64,000 bases of DNA from Streptomyces sp. NBC_01431 (GCF_036231355.1 NZ_CP109496.1:186001-250000), one strand, 5' to 3'. Shown: positions 37,735 through 47,606, counted from the stretch's first letter. Notes: generated by a model from the letters alone, not told the origin. Program-made: numbers and translations.

Positions 37735-38832
37735 GTGACGACGCATACGCACACACCGCTTGCCGTGCCATCCCTGTACTGCCCCTTTCCCGCACGCCGC
37801 TCCCCACACGCCGAGGCCATCGACGCCGAAAGCCTCACCTGGATGCAGCGCTTCGGCCTCTTCCAGGACGAGGCACACCACGAGTACACCCGCCGTGCCC
37901 ACGTCGGGGACTTCGTCGGCCTCGGCATTCCCGACGGCCGCGCCGACACCCTCCTGGCCGGTACGAACTACTGCAACTGGCTCTTCGCCTTCGACGACGC
38001 GCTCTGCGACGAGACCCTCGGCGGCACCGCCCCCGAAACCCTCGCCCCCTACCTCGCCCGCCTCAGCCGTGCACTGCAGACCCCCAACGCCCCGCTGATG
38101 CGCGACGACAAGTGGGCCGCCTCCCTCCTCGACATCCGCGCCGCCCTCGACCGCCAGGGCACACCCGCCCAGGTCTACCGGTGGACCGACCAGGTCGACG
38201 CGTACTTCTCCGGCCTGGTCTGGGAGGCCGCCATCCGCCAGAAGCCGCACTCCGCGAGCCTGGACGACTACCTCATGATGTGGCAGAGCAGCAGCGCCGC
38301 CCTGTCCGCGCTCGCCTTCATCGAAATCGCCCAGGACTACGTCCTGACCGCCGAGGAGTACCACGACCCGCGCATCCACGTCCTGCACGACCTGTGCGTC
38401 GCCCTCATCGCCTGGCACAACGACACCACCTCCTACAACAAGGAGGCATTCCGCGAGCAGCACTTCGGCTACCCCGAAGCCATGAACCTGGTGCCCGTCC
38501 TCGCCCGCCATCACAGCTGCACCCCCCAACAGGCCCTCCGCGAGGCGACGTTGATGCACGACCGGGCCATGCACCGGCTGCACCAGCTCGCCCAGCGCAT
38601 CACCGAAGGCGACAACCCCCGGCTCGCCCGTTACGTGCGCGCCCTGACCGACTGGGTCGCCGGCAGCCTGCACTGGCACCTCACCAGCGGGCGCTACAAC
38701 GACCCCAACAACCCCGGCGAGACCGTGGCACCCCGCATCCAGATGCCCGCCATCATGTCCCGGCCAACTGATCTCGCGCGCCTCGGCCAGCCTCTCACCA
38801 CGCCGGTCGCCGCCTGGTGGTGGAACGCCTGA
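37735..38832 (+). CDS. class I terpene synthase
   Basis: The protein has 365 residues from GTG 37735 (AGGAG upstream). The Mg-binding Asp-rich motif is DDALCDE at 87-93, and the NSE triad is N229-DTT-S233-YNK-E237. Both are intact and correctly spaced (about 140 residues apart), as in bacterial sesquiterpene cyclases. Length fits a single alpha-domain enzyme acting on farnesyl or geranyl diphosphate. The product cannot be predicted. The P450 gene follows 83 bp downstream. Confidence 0.92.
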   Translation: MTTHTHTPLAVPSLYCPFPARRSPHAEAIDAESLTWMQRFGLFQDEAHHEYTRRAHVGDFVGLGIPDGRADTLLAGTNYCNWLFAFDDALCDETLGGTAPETLAPYLARLSRALQTPNAPLMRDDKWAASLLDIRAALDRQGTPAQVYRWTDQVDAYFSGLVWEAAIRQKPHSASLDDYLMMWQSSSAALSALAFIEIAQDYVLTAEEYHDPRIHVLHDLCVALIAWHNDTTSYNKEAFREQHFGYPEAMNLVPVLARHHSCTPQQALREATLMHDRAMHRLHQLAQRITEGDNPRLARYVRALTDWVAGSLHWHLTSGRYNDPNNPGETVAPRIQMPAIMSRPTDLARLGQPLTTPVAAWWWNA

Positions 38833-38915
38833 TACGCCGCGCCCACAGCACACCTCGGCATGCCGCCACAGCGGCCGTCGCCGTCCGTATCCCGCCCACC
38901 GTGATCAGGAGAACC

Positions 38916-40277
38916 ATGTCGCACACGGCCTCTCGCACCCACACCGTCCCAGCGGCGCTGCCGCTGCTGCCCGGCGCGCTGCCTCTGATCGGACACGCCC
39001 TGCGCCTGCTCCACGATCCAGCCGGGTTCCTCACCACCGCGCCCGCCCACGGGCCGCTGTCACGCGTACGGCTGGGTCCGCTGACCGCCACCCTCGTCAG
39101 CGACCCCGCTCTCACCCGGGAAGTCCTCCTCGACGACGCCCTCTACGACAAGGGCGGCCCGCTGTACGACCGCATCGCCGACGTCATGGGCAACGGTCTC
39201 CTGGCCTGCCCCCATGCACGTCACCGACAGCAACGGCGCCTGCTCCAGCCCGTTTTCCACAAAGACCGCGTGCCTGCCCACCTCGACCTCATGGCCGCCG
39301 AAATCACCGACGGCATCGATCAGTGGCGCCCGGGTCAGACCCTCGACATGGCCGCCCAGGCGCAGGCCCTGACCGCCCGCGCCATCGTGGCCACCCTCTT
39401 CGACGGCACCCTGGACGGCGCCACCGTCACCACCATGGTGGAAGACATGTCCGCCATCACCGCAGGCATCTACTCCCACGCGCTGCTCCCCGCCGCCTAC
39501 ACCCGCCTGCCGCTGCCGGCCCACCGCCGCTACACCCGCGCCCAATCACATCTGCGGGCCACCTTGGGCCGCATCATCACCGAACACCGCGCCCGCACCA
39601 CCGACCACGGAGCCTTCCTCAGCCTCCTGACCGAACCCGGCCCGGACGGCCACACCCTGACCGACAAGGACGTCAGCGACCAGGTCATCACGTTCTTCAT
39701 CGCCGGCATGGAAACCACGGGCAACGCCCTGGCCTGGGCCGCCCACCATCTGGCGCAGGACGCCGCACTCCAACAGCGCGTCCACGCCGAAGCCGCCGCC
39801 CTGCCCGCAGGCCCCCCTACCCACACTCATCTGCCCCACCTGGAACTCACCAGCCGCGTCATCACCGAAACCCTGCGGCACTACCCTCCCGTCTGGCTCC
39901 TCACCCGCTCCGTCACCCGTGACACCACGCTGGGCGACCACCCTCTGCGCGCCGGAGACACCGTCGTCATCAGCGCCCACCTCGTCCAGCACCTGCCCTC
40001 CGCCCACCCTCGCCCCCACCACTTCGCCCCCGACCGCTGGAGCCGCCCCACACCTCCCGTCCCTGGCTCCCTCATCCCCTTCGGCCTGGGCGCCCGCAAA
40101 TGCATCGGCGACACCCTCGGCATGGGCGAACTCACCCTCGCCCTCGCCGCCCTCACTCGCCGCTGGCACCTCATCCCCACCACCGCCGCGCCCGTCCGCT
40201 ACGAAAAAGACATCGTCATCCGCCCCCGCAAACTCCACCTGCACCTGCGCCCCCGGCAGGCACCATCCCCGTCTTGA
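38916..40277 (+). CDS. cytochrome P450, likely terpene oxidase
   Basis: The protein has 453 residues; ATG 38916 is chosen for ATCAGGAG just upstream. The I-helix AGMETTG, the ExxR motif (ETLRHYPP) and the haem loop FGLGARKCIG with Cys396 are intact. The overall character resembles the CYP183/PtlI-type P450s that oxidise sesquiterpenes in Streptomyces. Coupled with the adjacent cyclase, it most likely hydroxylates the terpene. No dedicated ferredoxin is encoded here. Confidence 0.88.
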   Translation: MSHTASRTHTVPAALPLLPGALPLIGHALRLLHDPAGFLTTAPAHGPLSRVRLGPLTATLVSDPALTREVLLDDALYDKGGPLYDRIADVMGNGLLACPHARHRQQRRLLQPVFHKDRVPAHLDLMAAEITDGIDQWRPGQTLDMAAQAQALTARAIVATLFDGTLDGATVTTMVEDMSAITAGIYSHALLPAAYTRLPLPAHRRYTRAQSHLRATLGRIITEHRARTTDHGAFLSLLTEPGPDGHTLTDKDVSDQVITFFIAGMETTGNALAWAAHHLAQDAALQQRVHAEAAALPAGPPTHTHLPHLELTSRVITETLRHYPPVWLLTRSVTRDTTLGDHPLRAGDTVVISAHLVQHLPSAHPRPHHFAPDRWSRPTPPVPGSLIPFGLGARKCIGDTLGMGELTLALAALTRRWHLIPTTAAPVRYEKDIVIRPRKLHLHLRPRQAPSPS

Positions 40278-40600
40278 GACGGACCGCCGCGCCCCTGTAA
40301 CAGGCATCCCCACGGGGGCAGCAGCCGGCCCACCGCGTCGCGCAGCTCACGGAGATGAGCAGTGAGCCTCGCCACGGCCAGGACCACCCGCCCGAACCGG
40401 CGACTGGCAAGGTGGTCCTTCATGAGGCGGGGCCGCGGCATGACGGGACGACATAGCGTGGCTTGCTTCCACAAGGTCGCCGGCTTCCCCACGCTCTGGA
40501 CGATGGGTTACCTCTTCGCACGTCGGTGGTGCCGTTGTAGTCGGTGTTCTCGTACATGCAAAGGCTCTCGCTCGGGCACTCGGCCAAGCCGTGGCCTCTC
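40278..40600. other. intergenic region between P450 and IS element
   Basis: I recognise no gene. Short hydrophobic minus-strand frames lack a start context. The end of the biosynthetic transcript lies here. Confidence 0.4.
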
Positions 40601-40679
40601 AGAGTGCGGAATGTGAGCCCTTGTCTGTTTTGTAGTTGAGGTTGGGTAAGGATCGCTGGTCACGGGCGTGAGATGGTCC

Positions 40680-41102
40680 TCAAGCGCCGGGTGGGGCAAA
40701 CAGGCCGGGTTCGGGCTCGGCGAGGATGCCGCGGCTGACCAGACGCTTCAGTTTCGAGCGGATGCCTTCGGTGTTCTTCGGGAGGATCGGCAGGTCGAGG
40801 GCCTGGCAGAGGTCGCGGGCGCGCATCGGCCGGCCCGCGTCGGCCAGGGCGGTGAGGATCTGCTGGTAGGCGGGGTGTTCCGGGCTGTCGGGGCGGTCCG
40901 GCTCGGTGGCGGATGAGAGCACGGGGAGAGCGAGGAGGGTCTTGCGGGTGGTCCGCAGGTTCTCGCTCTCCGCATCGATCTCACTGAGCTGCCGGGTGAG
41001 TTCTTCGATGCGGTCTCTCAACTGCGCGTCCTGATCTGCAAGTTCGCGATCACGAGCGTCGATGTGCTCCAGGATGGCTCTCGCATGCAGGTTCTCGCTC
41101 AT
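40680..41102 (-). CDS. IS-borne accessory protein with coiled coil and winged-helix-like end
   Basis: The protein has 140 residues. The N-terminal half is a strong coiled coil (LADQDAQLRDRIEELTRQLS). The C-terminal half looks like a winged helix (QILTALADAGRPMRARDLCQ, then GIRSKLKRLVSRGIL). Its ATG overlaps the transposase TGA as ATGA, so it is translationally coupled. It probably binds DNA or regulates the transposase; the role is not established. Confidence 0.7.
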   Translation of the reverse strand: MSENLHARAILEHIDARDRELADQDAQLRDRIEELTRQLSEIDAESENLRTTRKTLLALPVLSSATEPDRPDSPEHPAYQQILTALADAGRPMRARDLCQALDLPILPKNTEGIRSKLKRLVSRGILAEPEPGLFAPPGA

Positions 41103-41929
41103 GCGGTCCGCCAGGAGGCGATGGTGTTACCGGTGAGGCGCCGGCTCATGACGGAGGTCATCGCCCAAAAGACGCGGGAGCGGGAGGAGGCGGGGCGGTG
41201 TTCGTAGTCGCGTACGAGACGGCGGTAGAACATCAAGATCCCGTTCGTCTGCTCCACGATCCACCGCTTCGCCTGCGGAACGAACCCGACCTGCTCCGGG
41301 TTGCGTTCGACGATCTCGACGTCGATGCCCACCGTCTTGCCGTGCTCGACGACCTTGTTCTTGAAGCCCTGGTCGACCAGGGCCTTGGTCACCGTGTCGC
41401 ACTGTGCGACGACACCGTCCAGCAGCGCGATACCGGCGATGTTCTCGTGCGCGGACGCGGGCAGCACGGCACAGTCGATGACGAGGCCCAAGACGTCCAC
41501 GGCCAGGCATCTCTTCCTGCCCGGAACCCTTTTCGCAACATCCTTGCCGGTCGTCGTGGCGGGGACGCCGACCGCGGTGTGGATGCTCTGCGTGTCCAGG
41601 ACCACCAGGCTCGGATCGGCTAACCGCCGCTTCTTCTCCCGAAGTTGCCACCGCATCAGATCATGGATGGTCTGGTCGGTGCCATCATCGCGCCACTTGT
41701 AGAAGTAGTACTTCACCGCACCGGCGGGCGGCAGGTCGTGGGGCAGCAGGTCCCACTGGCAGCCGCCGCGGTTCTGGTAAAGGATCGCGTTCACGATCTC
41801 CCGCATCTCGTATCTGCCCTGATGGCCGCTGACCGACGGATGCGTGGCCTTCCAGGCTGTGACCACGGGCTCGACCAGGGCCCACTGCTCATCGGAAGCG
41901 TCACTCGAGTACGGCTTGCGCATGCTCAT
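41099..41929 (-). CDS. IS5-family transposase
   Basis: The ~276-residue protein starts at MSMRKPYSSDASDEQWALVE. The N-terminal DUF4096-type domain includes 'ILYQNRGGCQWDLLPHDLPP'. The DDE core follows: VVLDTQSIHTAVG (first Asp), GRKRCLAVDVLGLV and the C-terminal IVEQTNGILMFYRRLVRDYE with the Glu. No frameshift is seen. The start is set by family similarity; four more residues are possible upstream. Confidence 0.9.
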   Translation of the reverse strand: MSMRKPYSSDASDEQWALVEPVVTAWKATHPSVSGHQGRYEMREIVNAILYQNRGGCQWDLLPHDLPPAGAVKYYFYKWRDDGTDQTIHDLMRWQLREKKRRLADPSLVVLDTQSIHTAVGVPATTTGKDVAKRVPGRKRCLAVDVLGLVIDCAVLPASAHENIAGIALLDGVVAQCDTVTKALVDQGFKNKVVEHGKTVGIDVEIVERNPEQVGFVPQAKRWIVEQTNGILMFYRRLVRDYEHRPASSRSRVFWAMTSVMSRRLTGNTIASWRTA

Positions 41930-42031
41930 GCCACAACCCAAGCGAACCCCGAACGCCTGACCGGCCGCGATACCCCAACATCACACCATCGAGCGATCAC
42001 AAGCCGGACAGAAGATCACGTTCCGCACTCT

Positions 42032-42400
42032 CAGAAGGACAGGTCCCTGCAGGGACGGGTCACGCCCCGCCAGGAGAGGCGCCGCGGCGAGCCAGGAACA
42101 AGACGACGAGCTGTTCGACCTCATCGGCGCGACAGGTGCCGGGATGGGCGTCGCCAAGGAGCAACAGCTTCCCCCCGGCCGCTCGTCGGATCGGCACGGA
42201 CGTTGCGGAGAATGCCGCAGCACGAGCTCGCGGAAAAGAATGCAGTCCGCGCTGCTCCCCGAGCGCGGGCCGGCTGCCGCCGCTCGGTGTGCGCCACAGA
42301 CACCGAGCGGGCAGGGTGTCGGCAGGGGTGCCACCACAGGCGCGACAACCACCGCAAGTCGTGCCCCAGACGGGGCAATGTCGTCCGGGCCTGCGCTGCG
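42032..42400. other. spacer between IS element and DUF7144-like gene
   Basis: I recognise no gene. Open frames on either strand are low-complexity and lack family features. Confidence 0.35.
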
Positions 42401-42844
42401 CTACAAGCGCGCGCCGTGCACGTGTCGCGGCTCTGCCAGCAGACCGTAGATGACCAGCACGGACACCAGCATCGTGAACAGAGACCAGAATGGGTAGACC
42501 GGAAGGAAGATCATCTGACCGACGAGACAGAACACTGCCAGACAGATGCCCGTCAGCCGCGCCGCTCTGGAGCCCACGAGTACACCGAGACCCGCCAGGG
42601 CCATCACGATGCCGATGGCGACCCAGATCCAGCCCCAAGCCGTGTAGTTGAAGATGAGCAGCCGGTTGCCTCCGGAATAGACCTTCGAGTAGTAGCCGTG
42701 ATTGAGGATCGCCACAAATCCATTGAGCAGGTTGAAGAGGGCGCTGACCATGAGCAGGATTCCGGCGAAGGCCACCCAGTGCGATCGCTCCATCGGAGGC
42801 ACGGCACTGTCCGGTGGAGAGGTTTGTTGCTGCATGGGATCCAT
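42401..42844 (-). CDS. DUF7144-like four-helix membrane protein
   Basis: The protein has 147 residues; ATG 42844 (or 42835) starts the chain. Four hydrophobic helices include SHWVAFAGILLMVSALFNLL and GWIWVAIGIVMALAGLGVLV. The loop GYYSKVYSGGNRLLIFNYTA and overall size fit the DUF7144 family seen widely in actinomycetes. Function is unknown. Confidence 0.75.
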   Translation of the reverse strand: MDPMQQQTSPPDSAVPPMERSHWVAFAGILLMVSALFNLLNGFVAILNHGYYSKVYSGGNRLLIFNYTAWGWIWVAIGIVMALAGLGVLVGSRAARLTGICLAVFCLVGQMIFLPVYPFWSLFTMLVSVLVIYGLLAEPRHVHGARL

Positions 42845-43378
42845 GAGATGCGGCACCACCGCAGCCCGCAATCGGTAGTGGCCCAGAAGTGTTGCGCGAC
42901 TGCCTGTGCTCTCGGGGGACCGGCTCGTGGGTACCGCGGGGCCGATGGCCCTGTCCGCGGCTCCGAGAGGCGCCCGGATACGGCCTGCCGGCCCGTGGGA
43001 TTGGATGGTGTCCCGCCAAGCTTCCTGGGACGCGATCCGGACCACTCATAGCCCCTACCTTCCGATGGCCGACCGACCTCGGCCGGAGTCAGGAGGACCA
43101 GGCTGTCTCCTGACTCAGGCAGTGGCGTGCTGCCGTGGCGCCCGACACAGAGAAGGTTGCTGTCGGGAGGGAGCATCATTTGATCTTTGCCCGACTATTC
43201 CTGATTCTTGTGTCCTCAACGCCTGCCTCGGGTGCGCGAACGCAAGCGGGAAGGCCAGAACCGGCAGCTCGCGGACAGGATTCGAACCCGGCCGCAGCGG
43301 ATTCCCCCTCCAACGCGCAGAAGCTCGGCCCCCGGTACTTGGGGTGGAGCTTCCGGACGGCCGACAGCCGACGCCGGC
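42845..43378. other. intergenic region, no gene recognised
   Basis: About 530 bp without a recognisable gene. A tRNA-T-loop-like string near 43270 does not fold into a tRNA. Confidence 0.4.
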
Positions 43379-45154
43379 CTACTCCGGCGTGTCGGTACCC
43401 CGAGCACCCGGCGTCAGCAGAACAGCCGTGTCCCCCGGCCGGGGCAGGGGTGTGCCGGCTTCCGTGACCGGGTCGAGGCGGCCGTCCCGGCGCACGAGGA
43501 ACAGCAGATCGCTGCCTGGCCGCAGGGCCTCTTCGGCTGGCTGCCCCAGAACGGCTGCCCCCTCCTCGTACCTGCGGGAGAACGTCGGCCAGGTCAGATC
43601 CGGGCCGAACAGAATCTCACCGCCGATGAAAGGCGCCACTGCGCCGTGGCTGTCGGCCGGTGCGTTGAGACGGTGGACCGTGCCCTCCACGCTGCCTCGC
43701 AGAAGCACTGCCGCGAGTGCGTTGAAGTCGTCCTCGGCGGTGAGAAAGTACAGCGCCGTGATGCCCTCCAGCTCGGCGGCCCCGCCCGTGGCGGCGCCCA
43801 GCAGCTCACCGGGCGCAAGCTCGATCCCGGCCTGCCGGATGCGTTCACGCTGTTCCTCTTCCCCTGCCCACATCAGCACCTCCAACCCTGCCGACTTCAG
43901 GGCCACGCCCAGGTCGACCACCCAGGGGTCACCGCCGACCAGCAGGGGCCGCGAGCGGGACGGGCGCACCACGCCCAGGCGCCGGGCGACGGGCGAGGCG
44001 GTCAGGCCGTAAAGCGTCACGGTCGCGACGATGACCACGAACGTGGCCGGAAGGATCTTCGAAGCGCCGCCGATCCCCTGGGCCACCAGGTCGGACGAGA
44101 ACGTCGAAGCCGTGGCGGCCGCGACGATGCCGCGCGGCGCCATCCAGCCGATGAAGCCCCGCTCGCTGCGTGTCAGGTCGGTGCGGAAGGTGGACACGAC
44201 CGCGACCAGCGGCCTGACGATCAGTACCAGAAAGGCGGCGAGCCCGAGCGCGGGCAGCCACACATGGCGCAGCGAGTGCGGGGTGACGGTGGCCGAGATC
44301 GAGATGAAGAGCAGGCCGAGGATCAGGCTGACCAGGGTCTCGAAGAACGGCCGACGCGCGGGTACGTCCATGCCGGGGAGGTTGGCGACGGCCAGGCCCA
44401 TCACCACGGCGGCGATGAGTCCCGTGTCGTCGCGCAGGACATCGCAGAACGCCGCGACACCGATCACCGCGGCAAGCTGCGCCGTGGTCCCGAGGACCTC
44501 GCCGAGCCGCAGCACCCGGAACAGCACCCACAGCAGAGCCGCCCCGACCGCTCCACCGGCCACTCCGATGCCCATGCTGCCGAGGAAACGCTCCATCCCA
44601 CTGCTGAGGTGGTGGCGCGAGCCGGCCACGACCGCGTGGAAGACCAGCGCTCCCAGGACGCCGCCGACCGGGTCGATGAGGGAACCTTCCCACATCAGGA
44701 TGTGCTGGAGGCGGTCCTTCGGCCGCACGAAGCCGAGCAGCGGTCCGACGACCGTCGGCCCCGAGACCACGAGGATCGTGCCGATCATGACGGCTGCCCG
44801 TGCGGACATCCCCAGCAGCGGCGCGGCGAGGAGCGTGCCGAGCAGTCCGGTGATGGGGACACCGATGCAGATCAGCCGGAGGACGACGCGGCGGGTGTGG
44901 CCCTTCAGTCTCGCCAGGTCCAGCCCGAGGCCGGCGTCGTAGAGGATCACGGCAACGGCCAGCGACACCAGGGGGGAAAACGCAGTGCCCAGGAGTTGCT
45001 CGGGGGCGACGTCGTCGATCAGCGCGCCGGCGCAGAAGCCGACCGGCAGCAGGACGATGAGGGCGGGGATGCGCAGGCGGCCGGCCAGGATCTGCGATCC
45101 GACGGCCAGGACCAGGATCACGCCCACGCCGATGAGCACCTGGTTCGTCGTCAC
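43379..45154 (-). CDS. cation:proton antiporter with C-terminal TrkA-N domain
   Basis: The protein has 591 residues; GTG 45154 has GGAAGGG upstream, and longer in-frame starts lack one. Residues 1-390 form about 12 helices of a CPA1 (NhaP-type) exchanger (ALIVLLPVGFCAGALIDDVA, then SGPTVVGPLLGF). Residues about 400-591 resemble a TrkA-N/RCK nucleotide-binding regulatory part. It exchanges Na+ or K+ for protons and would help pH and salt homeostasis, fitting the acid-producing sugar genes nearby. Confidence 0.85.
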   Translation of the reverse strand: MTTNQVLIGVGVILVLAVGSQILAGRLRIPALIVLLPVGFCAGALIDDVAPEQLLGTAFSPLVSLAVAVILYDAGLGLDLARLKGHTRRVVLRLICIGVPITGLLGTLLAAPLLGMSARAAVMIGTILVVSGPTVVGPLLGFVRPKDRLQHILMWEGSLIDPVGGVLGALVFHAVVAGSRHHLSSGMERFLGSMGIGVAGGAVGAALLWVLFRVLRLGEVLGTTAQLAAVIGVAAFCDVLRDDTGLIAAVVMGLAVANLPGMDVPARRPFFETLVSLILGLLFISISATVTPHSLRHVWLPALGLAAFLVLIVRPLVAVVSTFRTDLTRSERGFIGWMAPRGIVAAATASTFSSDLVAQGIGGASKILPATFVVIVATVTLYGLTASPVARRLGVVRPSRSRPLLVGGDPWVVDLGVALKSAGLEVLMWAGEEEQRERIRQAGIELAPGELLGAATGGAAELEGITALYFLTAEDDFNALAAVLLRGSVEGTVHRLNAPADSHGAVAPFIGGEILFGPDLTWPTFSRRYEEGAAVLGQPAEEALRPGSDLLFLVRRDGRLDPVTEAGTPLPRPGDTAVLLTPGARGTDTPE

Positions 45155-45275
45155 ATTCGGCCCTTCCGGTGCGGGGTGGTGGGACGAGCGGGTGCTCTTG
45201 CCTGCCGGCCGCGTGGCCGGCCGGGTCAGACATCCGCCGAGTGCCGTGTGACTGTCGGGCGCCGTGACGGCGTCG

Positions 45276-46196
45276 TCACTCCTCCCACGGGGTGATCCCC
45301 CAGCGGACGGTGTGCTGTTCGCCGGAACCAAGGCTGACGAGCCCGGTGCCGCTGCGGAAGGCATCGGGCGGGCAGGTCATCGGCTCGATGGCGACCGCAC
45401 GACGGCGCTCCCCCGGCGGGAGGGTGTCGCCGGTGTAGAGCTGCACGTAGCCGGCGCCTTCACCGAGCCACACGTCCGTGCCGAACGCGCCCGACGGATG
45501 GGCCAGGCGCACCACGGCCCGACCGTCAGCGTCCCGGTCGAGGTCGCCGAAAGGGGTGTCCAGCCGGAGCGTACCGACAGCTCGGGGCGTGCGCAGGTCG
45601 TACTCGCTCCCGGCAACCGGCTCGGCAGCGACCGGCAGGCCGCGCTCATCGGTGCGCAGCCACGTGTGTGCGGGGACGGTCAGCACCGCCTGGTCGACGA
45701 CGGCGGTGCCCGCGGTGACGTAGGGATGCTGGCCGAAGCCGTACGGAGCGGCGCTCGCGTCAAGGTTGCGTGCGGTGACGGCGACTTCGAGCCCGCTCTC
45801 GCCCAGGGTGTACTCGGCGCGGACGTGGAGGTGGAACGGGTAGCCCGGCTGCGGCCACAGCGAAACCTCCAGGACGGCGCGGCTGCCGCTCGCCTCCACG
45901 ACCCGCCACGCGACCCACCGGAGCAGCCCGTGGATGGCGTTGCCGCCGGTCGGCTCCGTGAGCGGCAGCTGCAGATCCTGCCCGTCCCAGGAGTAGCGGC
46001 CGTCGCGGATCCGGTTGGGCCACGGCACCAGGATCTGGCCGTGTCCGCCGGTGATCCGGTCCCGTGCGGCGAATCCGTCGATCACGGTGCGCTCACCGAC
46101 CGTGTACGACCGAAGGGCCGCGCCCAGTTCGACGACAACGGCACGGTGCGTGCCGTGACGAAGGGTCAGTTGCCGTCCGGTGCGGCTCTCCTGCAC
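45276..46196 (-). CDS. aldose 1-epimerase family protein
   Basis: The protein has 306 residues; GTG 46196 has GAGGAGG upstream. Family landmarks are VPWPNRIRDGRYSW, the HGLLRWVAW segment with catalytic-type His, GFGQHPYVTAG with the second His, and the C-terminal VAIEPMTCPPDAF with the catalytic Glu. These enzymes interconvert alpha and beta anomers of glucose or galactose. It sits among genes for glucose release and oxidation. Confidence 0.88.
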   Translation of the reverse strand: MQESRTGRQLTLRHGTHRAVVVELGAALRSYTVGERTVIDGFAARDRITGGHGQILVPWPNRIRDGRYSWDGQDLQLPLTEPTGGNAIHGLLRWVAWRVVEASGSRAVLEVSLWPQPGYPFHLHVRAEYTLGESGLEVAVTARNLDASAAPYGFGQHPYVTAGTAVVDQAVLTVPAHTWLRTDERGLPVAAEPVAGSEYDLRTPRAVGTLRLDTPFGDLDRDADGRAVVRLAHPSGAFGTDVWLGEGAGYVQLYTGDTLPPGERRRAVAIEPMTCPPDAFRSGTGLVSLGSGEQHTVRWGITPWEE

Positions 46197-46413
46197 GCGT
46201 GGCCTCCTCGGTCTACCCGGCCGTCCTCGGACGCCGGCGTTGTGGTGGCCTGCGGTGCCGGCCCTCCCGTCGGGAGCGTGCGGCCCCTCATTGGCCCGGT
46301 CAAGCACGACACGTTCCTGTCGGCGCGATCGCCGGGCAGGTTCGCCCGCTGAGGCCACAGGGGCGGGCCGCGGTCGGTGCAAGGGCGCTCGTGCCGGTTC
46401 CCGGACGACGGCG

Positions 46414-47367
46414 TCACCCGCTGCCCGCCCGCCCGTAGCGACGGCCGATGCGCCGCCAGACAGCCCGTTGGAATCTGATCATCAACACGCCCACCAGGAT
46501 CAGCAGCACGATGTTGAGCAGGAGCTGGATCAGGGATCCGCGCGCCTCGCTCCAGCTGGAGAACGCGCAGGAGACGCCGACGTCGGCGGCGGCCGGGATG
46601 GTGGTGACCGAGATGAAGACGCCGAGCAGAGCGCTCGTCCTGGCCTGGGTCAGGGACATGATCCCGACGATGCCGGCCAGCACCGCGACGACGACGGAGA
46701 AGGCGTTGGGGGCGTCGATCAGCGTGGAGACGGGCCTGAATCCCAGCTCGAATGCCTTCGGTTGAAAGTCGAGGCCCCGGACCGCCCACGAGAACAGGAA
46801 GGTCACGAGGATGGCCAGCAGGAATCCCCCGGTCAGGGCGAACAGGCCCTGGCGGATCCTGGTGCCGTTGCTGCGGTCGATGCCCAGTGCGACGCTGGTG
46901 ATGGCGCCGTACTCCGGTCCTACGACCATCGCCGCGACGATCAGGATCTGGGAGTTGGTGATGATTCCCACCGCCCCGATGACGCCTGCGATGACCAGGT
47001 AGACGTAGAAACTCGGCAGATAGCTGCCCTCGGCGCGAATCCGCGCTTCGACCTCCTCCCAGACCGGCGCGTGCGCGAGCGCCCCGAGCTGCTGCTGCTC
47101 GGCTTCGGCCGCTGTACCGGAGAAGGCCATCTCGACCGGTTCGATGACGATGGATCCGCGGCGGTCGAGTCCCAGCTCGCGCAGACCGCGCAGCACGGCG
47201 TTGGCCGCACCGGCCAGGATGTCGCACTCGATCGCGTCGCCGTCGGGGTTGTGCGCCAGTTCGGCAAGGACGACCAGGTTGAAGACATAGCGGTCGTCGG
47301 TCAGCAGCCCGACCGCCCGGGCAGTGAGATCAGCGGGGCTCACCAGCCGGACGTGGATCATCTCCAT
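46414..47367 (-). CDS. DUF389 family membrane protein
   Basis: The protein has 317 residues; ATG 47367 follows a perfect AAGGAGG site. A soluble N-terminal ~120-residue part is followed by about six helices, including the DUF389 signature 'NSQILIVAAMVVGPEYGAIT' and 'GVFISVTTIPAAADVGVSCA'. Function is unknown; a transport or stress role is often suspected. It is divergent from the GH15 gene. Confidence 0.85.
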   Translation of the reverse strand: MEMIHVRLVSPADLTARAVGLLTDDRYVFNLVVLAELAHNPDGDAIECDILAGAANAVLRGLRELGLDRRGSIVIEPVEMAFSGTAAEAEQQQLGALAHAPVWEEVEARIRAEGSYLPSFYVYLVIAGVIGAVGIITNSQILIVAAMVVGPEYGAITSVALGIDRSNGTRIRQGLFALTGGFLLAILVTFLFSWAVRGLDFQPKAFELGFRPVSTLIDAPNAFSVVVAVLAGIVGIMSLTQARTSALLGVFISVTTIPAAADVGVSCAFSSWSEARGSLIQLLLNIVLLILVGVLMIRFQRAVWRRIGRRYGRAGSG

Positions 47368-47606
47368 GCACCACCTCCTTCGCTCGCCGACTGCGCCACC
47401 GCGGCGCCACGGTGCCCGAGCGCCGGAGCTCCCCACTTGTGACCGGCTGACTCCAGTAAGTAACGCCCGGTGGGTGGGGGTCGGCAAGCCGGGTGCGCTG
47501 CTCGGGCACCGGCATCTCCGGTCACTTCGGTCACCTCCGGCGCGCAAGGACCACCCGATTGACCCATAGTGGACTCAGGGGTTCTTTCCGACTTTTCGGA
47601 GCAACC

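Larger units (their letters stand above)
40601..42031 (-). mobile_element. IS5-family insertion sequence with accessory gene
   Basis: Inverted repeats start AGAGTGCGGAA (40601 onward; complement ending at 42031). They extend about 16 bp with one mismatch and then more loosely to about 40 bp. The 1431-bp element encodes a transposase and a second, overlapping gene. Both frames are intact, so it may be active. It marks the right edge of the biosynthetic locus. Confidence 0.85.

Noticed and set aside
43250..43340. Possible tRNA on the minus strand (GGTTCGAATCC-like string)
   Set aside because: The T-stem does not pair and no acceptor, D or anticodon arms could be formed.
43208..45295. 695-residue open frame on the plus strand
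   Set aside because: It is antisense to the clear cation/proton antiporter gene; its Arg/Gln/Glu/His-rich text is typical of a shadow frame in high-GC DNA.
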